Shown: positions 55,283-64,000 of the stretch, piece after piece
Layout: each line of letters starts with the position of its first letter
How positions within the stretch are numbered: position 1 is the stretch's first letter
Assembly (NCBI GenBank): GCA_027559495.1
Contig: JAMXSV010000021.1
Location: 992,001 to 1,056,000 of the forward strand
Origin: Aurifilum marmelostoma
Taxonomy: Eukaryota > Ascomycota > Sordariomycetes > Diaporthales > Cryphonectriaceae
DNA length: 64,000 nt
Reading direction: 5' to 3'
Translations under genes and position numbers: made by a program
The notes under the pieces: generated by a model
What the model was told of the DNA's origin: nothing
What the model saw: the letters and a program-made list of their open reading frames with translations, nothing else
Databases searched by the model: none

Positions 55283-57643
55283 CCCAGCGATGAGGCAATC
55301 AATCTATGTGGTATTTTCGGAACAAGACTGGGGATGCGAAATTGGGGTAAGGTTTCTTTTCTGTCTCGCTTCTTGCTGTCGCACGTTGTCGACAGTGGTT
55401 TGTACCGTCGCAGCTGTGTGTGGTAAAACAAGAAGAAGCAGGCGTGGTGTTGTTGAACAGTGCATGCGGGCGTCAATCAGTGGTCGGTGGTTTACGATAA
55501 AGGCTCTCGGGGGTTAAAAAAAAAAAGGTTAAAAAAAAAGAGAGAGAGAGGCGAAAGGCGAAAAATAGGCTGCAGGGATCTAGATGAAGAGCAAGGGTCT
55601 GCGCGACGATCAACTCCCAATTCTCTCTCTTTTTTTTCTTCTTTTGTTCTTTCCTTTTCCCTTCTGGAAAAGTTCCACAGGTGTTCTCTGCAGGGTTGGG
55701 ATGAATGAGCTGTTCAAGTGTCCAGTTTTTTCATGTCCTCCTGCTTCTGACTTTCCTTTTCTTCTCATTTGCTGGACACGTTTCTTGCAGGTAAAGATCA
55801 TCAACAACTTACCCATTAAATCCGCGGAAAGAACTTGGTCTTGAAACCTCGTCTCGCCCTGTAGAGTTATTCCCCCAACAATATCCACTGGCTAACAAAG
55901 CACTGTAGCACTGTCAACTGGGCACTTGACCTCCTCCCTCCTGCCTCTTGTCTTCACTACTGTGTACGTGCTCTTATGCACATACTGCCGATAATCGGAC
56001 ACCTCGCCTCATCGCTGGCCTCATTCCACAATAATAAGCAGCTCCACAGCCAACAAAGTACACTGGTGGCTGATTCTGACTGGGGCTCAACATGTGTTTG
56101 CTGCTGGCTCAGAGACTTTGCCATTTTCCCGTAGTACTATGCAGCAGCAGAGACACTTGACCCCTAAATTGCACTGACTGCTGATCGAGACTTCAACTTC
56201 CTCCCGTTGGCCTGACCAGTCTGCCCTCCGTCCTCTGTTGTCTGGCAACTCGGACCGAGACACCGAGCTCGTCAATTCGCCACTTAGCCATGCATGGCCC
56301 TGGCGGAGGAGGGGCCATCGCGTTCGCGAGCGGTGATTCTCAAATGAAACCACAGAGGAGGCAGAAGGAGGACTGTGGGCAGAACCTTGGGGACAAGTGC
56401 TGACGAGGCTGACGCTGGGAGAAGGGCCCAGGAACCAGACCAGCGAGGGGCTCTGCTTGTCTATATGCATGCTGTCGCAGAGACGCAGTGTGTTAGTGCA
56501 GTGGTCAGATATCGAGTAGCTCTGGTGAACGGTTGTCTTGTTCGTCCCGAGCTCATCATCAATCTGGCGCGACCATGAGCACGAATAGTCCTGGATTGAT
56601 GCGAGCACACAGCGTGGGCAATGGTCGACACCGAGCGGTGGATCAGTCAGATTTTCGAACCCGCTTCAACTGTCTGAGATGAGGCCTCGGGTCGGATAAC
56701 GTCCCAAGGGGAAATACAGGCCACGCGTCACATGCGCGCCAAGGCTGTGTGTCTCTCTTCAAAGGAAGAATTTTGTGTCACTCTCTCGGGGGCCAGGGGG
56801 GGGAGGCCGAAGGGGCGAGACAAGAGACAGAATAAGCTTGTCCCTGTCGGCGTACGAGTAGGTTCGGCAGTACGGCGCATTCCATCTAACCTGTCCCACC
56901 CCACACGCCTTGTTCTCAATATCATCTGCTCACCACAGGTTTCGGTGCCTTGCCGTCCTCCGGTGTTCCGTGCACCACAGAAAGATGGCAAAAGCAATCA
57001 AGGGTGGGCTCCCTCGGAAATAAAACAAAATAGATCACTCAAGATTAGTACTCTCTGTTGAATAAGCCCGGATTCCTGGAAATTCCCATTCCCATCCCAC
57101 CACTGCGCGACTGGCGATCGAGGTCGGCCGAGGCTAGTAGTGCGCAATCCTGTTACTTCTTTCTAACTATAGTGTACTTGAAAGTAGCTCTTGTATGTAT
57201 CGTACGGGGCGCTCGAGAAAGCCATCTGACCTGAGCACAAGGGTCTCACTCGGAGCCAAGGCGGAGTTGAGTATGTAATTTGCTCTTCCCATCGTGCCGG
57301 CTGTCCCGCCGAGCCCGACCGATGGAGCTCGATAGGCAGCAGGAGCCCTCAGGTAGGGGAGGAGATGAAGAGCCTGTGTGGATCTGGAAATGGGGGACTT
57401 GGGGTTCAGACCAGAACAGGTGCCGAGGTTTGCGTTTCAGGTGTGCGAATTGTGATCCAGAAAACAACTACGTACCATGGAGACACAGAAAAGAGAGGAG
57501 CCCGCTGGGGGCGTTGGCTTATCACGTTCAGTCCAAAAATCTCCGCGAAGTTCCCGACAAAGCTATCCTGTCCCACAGCATCGCCATGGGCCATGGAGCA
57601 ACGAGCAGCAATACTGGGTCTGTGTTGCAGTGCTGATCTGTGG

Positions 57644-57670
<27 letters not shown>
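57644..57670. repeat. (GA)n dinucleotide repeat
   Basis: About 13 uninterrupted GA units in the gene-poor region. Confidence 0.9.
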
Positions 57671-57676
<6 letters not shown>

Positions 57677-59355
57677 CCCTGAAGCTGATGGACAGGGCTG
57701 AGTCAACAAAGGGGGAAGGGGGCCGACCCTTTTGTTCTCACCCCTTCTTCTTTTTCCTCCCTCTCTCGGAGCGAGGCGGTAAAGACAAGTCCCCTTGTCA
57801 GACAGGAATCTGCAGCCCTCGGCCAATCGACAGTTGCCCCGACCCAGGGACCTGGGAAAATGGGTCCGTGGAGGGCCCCCTGTGGGAGGACAAGGAGAGC
57901 AAAACGGATTACACAAAACCTCAGATCTACCATAGTACTACTTCGCCAGCAGCGCCAAGAGGAGGAAGGGGAGAGAGGCTTGGCCGGATACGAAGAATGT
58001 GTGAGGTTGGCGAGATGGGTGGTGGTATGTACTTATGTAAGAGAAAAGCTGGAGGCTGGGCAGAGAAACAGCCCTGCCACCGGTCGAGCCATGTCGTGGA
58101 CCCTAAGCTGCTGCTGATGCTGATGCTGCTGCTGGTGGTGGTTGTGGTATTTGATATGATTACTACTACTCCTGCGTGCTTTGATTTCGGAAGTACCGGG
58201 GCGTGCGTACTCGGCGGTAGTATCCGGGCATGGGGCAAGAGCGAGGGAGGAGATGACCAAGGTGGCTAGGTGCTAAGTAGAGGTAGCTAGCAAACACAAG
58301 GGTATGAGGCAGGTGCAAGGCATGGTGGCCGCCCTCTTGTCCCTTCCCTTGTGACCTTTATGTGCATACTGTACGCGCACGACAGACGCCACTAGCCATA
58401 CATGGCCCATGGGAAGATGGGATGCATGTTGCAAATATCGCGGTGGGCTTGGATGGATGAGTGACCTTGTCGCCAGGATTCTGAAGCCCGTCTTTTCTTC
58501 TATTTACTTCTTTTCTTCCCATCTTGCGCCTACCCTGGTCCAGAGTTGATCATCAACCCATCGATCGACAGGATAGTCTTTTGCCATACATGGCACCAAG
58601 CAAGCCCTGCAGGTGTGGCATACGCGTATACGAGGAGATGGTGGGTGGTGTGCACTGCACCTGCTGTGCCGTACCATACGACATGGGAAACTAAGCTGTA
58701 CCTGCAGGTAACGTAGGTACTATACGACATCAGCACAACACACACCAGCCACCGGCTCCGTAGTGCATACATGTTCCGTCTATTCTGAGCAGCTGAGTGG
58801 CGGCACGCGAATGATGTAGTCTGCGCATCTGACTTGACAAACGGACGGGGGACCGTGTGATGTCTACTCCCTCTCTCTTTTTTTTGTCTCTCTGCGCCCC
58901 CGCCAATAACCTACAGTGGTGGGCTGGGGGAAGGACGAGGGGGAGGAGGTGGACGGCAGGGGTTGGTGTGGTTTGGCGCTTCAGTACACTCTCCTGTGGG
59001 TGTTCCTGCGAGGCGCGCACCTCTACGGCGTCAAAAAAACAGAGGCAAGAGTCTTGGTCGATTTTATTTTGTTCCCCCCCTGCAGAGATGAGTGGCCGCC
59101 ACAGCCGGCCCGCCTGGATTACTCCGGACCTTAGTCTACCTTACCCGGAGGAGGAAGGGGGGAGGGAGGTGGCTGCTTAGAAACGCTAGCTCCTTAGAGT
59201 AAATAGGCTTAGGATGAACATGATCAAGAAAGGAAAAGTGGTGATATCACCGCGAGAAGATGAAGTCATTTGCAAACAGCCAGGGAAAAGAAAACCGCTC
59301 GCCCAGTCTCTGCTGTCCAATCTGCAGGTTTTCTGATTTGGGAAAGAAACGAGAT

Positions 59356-59369
59356 GGGGGGGGGGGGGG
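59356..59369. repeat. G14 homopolymer
   Basis: A run of 14 G followed by T and A-rich sequence, in the gene-poor region. Confidence 0.9.
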
Positions 59370-60370
59370 TAAAAAATAGAATCCAGTATGGTGAACGCCT
59401 GGTTTTGGGACCTGGTTCTAGGCGATTAGTCCACTGATCTTGTCCTCTTCTAGATGGCGGTGGTGGTAGGCATTCCTTCCCCACGGGATGATCCTGTGTG
59501 TTGGTGTGGGTGAACTATGTAGAGGTGTGCGTATGCACTCTGGATCTTGCCAAGACATTACTCACGTGTGTGTGCTGGAGGCTGGAGACTTGAGTATACT
59601 GTACTTCTCCGGACCACGACAGCTATGTACTACGGTCCACGGTCTGGCTGGATCTTGACTGCACCCTCTCGACCGCTCAACTGTCCAGCCCTTTTGGAAG
59701 CGCAGAATGCACGCAGGCAGGCTCTGGGGCCAATAATGCGACAAATATTGGATGGTGGATGGAGGGTCATGGAATACATAGTACATGCATTGACACTTGC
59801 ATTCAGTAGTACCATCGTACCAGCAAGGGTAGCGGCTTGAGGCTAGCGAGCAAGTTGACCAAGGACAGGGAAGTGACGCTGCTAGCATACGTAGTGACTA
59901 TTGGTGGTGGTGGTATCACTACACTATAGCATGTACAATGCAGCACCATAGCGGCTAGTACTATGTACGAGGGTCACTCCTGTCGTTCAGGTGCTGCTTG
60001 CGGGTGCTCTTACCACATGGCACGCAGGCCGGCTCACCTGGGCCTGCCTCAAACTTTCCCGCACCTACACCCAAGGTTTCTTCACCGCGGGGGGCCATGG
60101 TTCATCTGGAAGCTTCCTCGTACTCGGGACACAGGAACAAAAGGATATACAGGGACAGATTATCATCATCGTCACCACCGCCATTCATGCCTCCTCCGTC
60201 TCCTCTTTGAGTTTTGTGTCGACAACCAAGCTTGGCGTGTGCTCAGTACTTTACATCGTGATCGTCAACTTAGCCTCCGCATCGACATCACAAAACAGCC
60301 TTGACTAGCCTCCCACCGCCTGGGTAGATCGTCCGCCGGAACCCACCGCACCACAAGCACAGCTCAGCTC

Positions 60371-60390
60371 CAGTACAGTACAGTACAGTA
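60371..60390. repeat. (CAGTA)4 tandem repeat
   Basis: Four perfect CAGTA units; related GTACAGTAC sequences recur in other intergenic stretches of the window. Confidence 0.85.
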
Positions 60391-62691
60391 CAGGTCCAGC
60401 CGAGTTACATACAGCACAAACACACACGACACGCACGCAGAGAGCTTCCACGGGCCCTTGTTCAGGGACTGATTTGAGTGGTGCAGCCCACGAAGATCAT
60501 CATAGTGTGAACCGTCACACCAGCAGGAGGCGTCGTGGTTGTCGTCAGGGCCCCAGCTGAAGCTTGCACCACCCCGGGCTATGAGGGGATGGACCGGAAC
60601 GGCCCACAGCAGACGAGGTAGAGAAAGATCTCTGGTTTGATAGCAACAACAGCACCAGCAATAGCATCCGCAGAAGACGGGGCATTTTCGGTCTCGGTTC
60701 TTTCTCAGATGAAGCTGTTCGCTTCCGGACCACCCGGCACGCATCCTTTAAACTTACTTACTCACCTAGCTTATCCTGCACTGCACTACACTGCACTGCA
60801 CCGCGGCTAGCCCCACGACCAGAGGCACCCTGTTCCCGCCTGTCACGGTACCTTTGCCTTACCTGCTAGAGGCACCACCAATTACCCCATTTAATCGCCT
60901 GTGCCGGCCTCTTTTGGTCGTCCTGAACCAGCCAGGGGGCTCCCGAGCTGGAGGAAGACAGCGCTTGCGAGCCTGCCATGCGAAAAGGACAGCAGCTATA
61001 ACAACAACATCAGCAGCAGCAGCAGCAGCAGCAGCGAACCGCGATATCCAACCAAAAAAACAAAAAAAAAAAACCGACAGATACCCCTCCGTTACGAGCA
61101 CCGCCCTCTTGTCCTCCCCACACCGATTACCTGTCCAGGTACTACAGTCAGTCAGTACCGTATACCAGACGCATGCAAACAAGGCCTGACGCCGGATGGG
61201 GCCACAAAAAAAGTAGCGCGAGCTTGCGACCTGACGTATGATGGTGCAGACCCTTGCGCGGATCCCTCCTCGCCTCATTCACATCAGCCCAAGTCCTCAG
61301 GGCCACCACGGCGGCAGCCATCTCTACGACCTTGGGACGACACATTCGCTATACAAAGCCGACGTCCCCCTTCCCACCCCCCTTCACACATCACCTTCTT
61401 CAGGGTTTCGAAGTTCTCCTCCTGTCTACCGTCTCCGAAACAACCTCGAGATCAAAACCCTCCTCCTCCTTTGACGAGGCTCGCCAGCCCAGTCTCGAGT
61501 CGCGTCCCGCAGCCTCCGCCAAGCGGCAGACAGAAACCAAGACCCTGCCCACCACCAACCCCTAAGGGATCGATACAGAGGGGACAGAGAGCAGTCGTCA
61601 CCATAGCACCCTGCGATACCATCTTGGGAGCTCCGAGCACGACATCGCACCCACCCGCCCGCTCATTCATTACTTGCTCTGAATCTGGACCACCGCACGC
61701 ACCGAGCAGCGCGGGCGCCTCTTTTATCTAGCCAACATCTCACCTTTTTTTTTTTTGTGCTCACAGGTTCATAATATCTTCCGAGACAAGGTGGTTTTTT
61801 TTTTTTTAGCCGCCCTCCCATCTGTTCCAGTGCGCGCGCGGGTGAGTTTACTCCTTGTGTCGGATTGTACAGCCTGACAAGCACAAAGTCCAATGCCTGT
61901 CTCACCTTCTCAGACCCATCTCAAGCAAAGAGAGGGCCATTCAATTTCTTTTACCTGAGCACAGCCCGCCTTGTTGACGTATGATCTGTTCGCTGGTGTC
62001 GTGCCCTTGCGCGGCCCAGCTTACCCATGCCCCAACCGAGACAGCACACATTTTGGAGCGGCTAGGCGGCTGACACCATTTTTCCTCCTAGGCTGGGGGG
62101 GAAATTTCAGCAAAGGGAAGAGCGAGGGCGACGCGCAATAAAGGGATCGTTGGGAGGAGGATACAACAAAAAAAAATGGGCCGGAATCGAGGTGAGTGGT
62201 ACTACTACATTGGGTCTTGCTCAGTTCGACCCATTTCTCTCACATCTCGCCCCTCGCTCCCTAAATTCCCCCTTTGTGATCGCCTCGGCGACCGTTTGGG
62301 GTCTGAACCTTCTGTTTCCCCTTCTTCTTCTGGTTGTTGTTGCTGCTTGCTTGTCTGGGCTGGTCCGGGTCCGGGTCTGCCCTGCTGCTCAGTGCCGACA
62401 CACCAAAATACAGCTTGCCCACGAACATCAAAAGAGAGGGAAGGATAGAGAGAGAGGGAGGGAGGTGTAATTATCCACCACCCCTGCTGGACCTTCTGTC
62501 TCTCGCGCTCTCTCACTCCTCGTTGTGACAAGGCTGGGCAATTTGCGATCCTCGCTGCAGTGCCTGACCTCCTGACTAGGCCGCTTGGCCAGCCTGGCCA
62601 GCCGCCTTTGCATTCCACACTCAACACACCCCCATTCCAGGGAGCCCCAGTCATTCGATCCCTCCCGTGCGGTCGTCTTATTGCCCCAAAA

Positions 62692-62738
62692 CCCCCCCCC
62701 CCCCCAGCGTGTACACCTAGACACCCACCCCCCCCCCC
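62692..62738. repeat. Two long C homopolymers
   Basis: C14 at 62692-62705 and C11 at 62728-62738, about 100 bp before the ATG of the PH-domain gene. Confidence 0.85.
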
Positions 62739-62842
62739 GCTCCCTCCATTGCGGCCCCCCCTGTCCTGATTCCCGGTGACCATCACTTCCTTCCATCTCT
62801 GATGGTGCTGACTTTGGGCTTAAACCACCAGTCCTCTCTTTT

Positions 62843-64000
62843 ATGTCCCAGCTCTCTGGGCATAGCAACCGGGACTCGACACTCACGGATCCAAGCTCAT
62901 CACCTCCGCGCGACGGCCCGCCTCCTCTCTATCCGCTCAACACCAACGTACACCGCAACTCGACCCCTATACATCAGCCCTCGTCGCCGCACCCGTCATC
63001 ACCGGTAGATACACCCCTCACAAACAGCCCCAAGGGCCGCAATCGAAGCAACTCTGGCCGCCCCTTGTCCATAGTACAGACCTTCCAGCCGCCCCTCATG
63101 GACGTCGGCGAGGCCATCCCCGAGTTGCAGCCCATCTTCACCTTCCTCAACAGCCACTCCAACAAGCTGTACCAGGAGGGCTACTTCCTGAAGCTCGACG
63201 ACCAAAACACACGTACGTCCAATCGACGACCCGTCCCCCCCTTCCTTCCTTTCTGTTCCCTTCCTCTGGCCCGCCCCCCCCCCAGGGGCCTTTCCCTTCC
63301 CTCCCCCCCTTCTTGGTGAAATCAGCCGATTGATCCATCTAACATTGTCGTTGTCTTTCCCACCCGTATACAGATGGACGACCGAATCCAGATCGAACAT
63401 GGACCGAGTGCTTTGCCCAGCTGGTCGGCACGGTCCTGTCGCTATGGGACGCCGCAGAGTTAGATGCCGCAGGAGAGGACGGAGAGGTGCTGCCCAAATT
63501 CATCAACCTCACGGATGCATCGATCAAGATGGTAAATATACACCAAATGTCGCCCCGGGGCGCAGAACTTTAGAGGGGAGGGGGGGGGAGGAGAAAACCA
63601 AAGGCGCAGAGAATGGCGGCAGAAGAGAGAGAAAAGAAGAAGAAGAAGTGATGCGGCTGGGCGCTGACAACAAGGCTTGCAGATCGAATCATTACCGACC
63701 AGGTCCAACGATGAGCAGCCGCTCCAGAACATCCTGAGCATATCGACGGCCGGCAGGAATCGATACCTACTCCACTTCAACTCGCATCACTCGCTGCTGC
63801 AGTGGACCGCGGGCATCAGGCTGGCCATGTTTGAGCACTCGACCCTGCAGGAGGCCTACACGGGGGCACTGATCGCCGGCAAGGGCAAGACGCTGAACAA
63901 CATCAACCTGATCATGGACCGCGCGAGGTTCAAGACGGAGGAGTGGGTCAGAGTGAGGTTCGGGGCCGGCGTCCCCTGGAGGCGGTGCTGGTGTGTCATA
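62843..64000 (+). CDS. CAF120/SKG3-like PH-domain protein, 5' part
   Basis: Partial gene that runs off the right edge. Exons 62843-63212, 63374-63531 and 63683 to beyond 64000 give at least 282 residues in frame (donors GTACGT and GTAAAT; acceptors ACAG and GCAG). The N-terminal 90 residues are Ser/Pro-rich and disordered (MSQLSGHSNRDSTLTDPSSS). A helical segment (LMDVGEAIPELQPIFTFLNS) leads into a PH domain starting GYFLKLDDQNTHGRPNPDRTW, with KFINLTDASIKM and the end LLHFNSHHSLLQWTAGIRLA. This order is seen in yeast Caf120 (CCR4-NOT associated) and Skg3 (bud-neck) and their larger filamentous-fungal homologues. Biochemical role is unclear. The start is supported by the first ATG after long C-runs; no earlier in-frame ATG is close. 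Confidence 0.85.

Larger units (their letters stand above)
55283..62842. other. 7.5-kb gene-poor region rich in simple repeats
   Basis: No frame here has a known domain, and the longest ones lack an ATG start or are low complexity. Contents include a (GA)n repeat at 57644-57670, a 12-bp perfect palindrome at 58699-58710, a G14 run at 59356-59369, (CAGTA)4 at 60371-60390, a (CAG)n run at about 61009-61035, T-runs at about 61744 and 61797, and C14 and C11 runs at 62692-62705 and 62728-62738. The right 1-2 kb are pyrimidine-rich and may be the promoter and leader of the next gene. Non-coding RNA cannot be excluded. Confidence 0.5.

Noticed and set aside
56087..56608. 173-codon minus-strand frame
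   Set aside because: Ser/Cys-rich with no conserved motif and no introns or neighbours that support it.
57640..58269. 209-codon frame beginning in the (GA)n repeat
   Set aside because: The first residues are a repeat artefact (RERERERER) and the rest shows no recognisable domain.
60901..61731. 276-codon Pro/Ser-rich plus-strand frame
   Set aside because: It begins with GTG, is low complexity and has no known domain; more likely leader or intergenic sequence of the PH-domain gene.

Overview
The window is nuclear DNA of a filamentous ascomycete, most likely a Sordariomycete. Genes are compact and carry short introns (about 55-90 nt) with GTRNGT-type donors, CTNAC/CTGAC-type branch sites and CAG/TAG acceptors. 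Coding DNA is GC-rich with strong third-position GC, and the products are typical Pezizomycotina proteins (Zn2Cys6 regulator, dynein intermediate chain, peroxisomal hydratase, Caf120-like PH protein). All gene models were joined by hand from splice signals and reading-frame arithmetic; there is no transcript evidence.

Layout, left to right (strand in brackets): Zn2Cys6 transcription factor (-); about 3.8 kb without a recognised gene; cystathionine gamma-lyase (+); JmjC-domain protein (-); about 3.5 kb without a gene; ZIP zinc transporter (+) converging on a tiny three-exon metallothionein (-); about 2.3 kb without a gene; charged nuclear-type protein of unknown function (-); then a dense run of plus-strand genes: peroxisomal enoyl-CoA hydratase 2, tubulin cofactor E, CCCH zinc-finger protein, aldo-keto reductase, SET/MYND protein, Rex1-like RNA exonuclease. 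Next come three minus-strand genes: PEX5, a mitochondrial two-RRM protein and dynein intermediate chain. Then plus-strand ATP synthase subunit e, STT3 and a paired-zinc-module protein; minus-strand UTP23 and a PTC7-like PP2C phosphatase; about 7.5 kb that is gene-poor and rich in homopolymers; and the start of a CAF120/SKG3-like PH-domain gene that runs off the right edge.

Most genes are housekeeping and functionally unrelated, but three links stand out. The ZIP transporter and the metallothionein form a convergent metal-handling pair. The hydratase ends in the peroxisomal signal SKL, and the receptor for that signal, PEX5, lies 13 kb away; both have CCTCGG/CCGAGG hexamers upstream. Several genes concern mitochondria (RRM protein, ATP synthase subunit e, PTC7-like phosphatase).

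The most unusual observations are small-scale gene structures: a 25-residue metallothionein split over three exons, a 4-nt microexon that seems to be required in STT3, a start codon apparently interrupted by an intron in the mitochondrial RRM gene, and a zinc cluster split over three exons in the transcription factor. No transposon, CRISPR array, tRNA or rRNA was found. I did not find a clearly novel multi-gene system.
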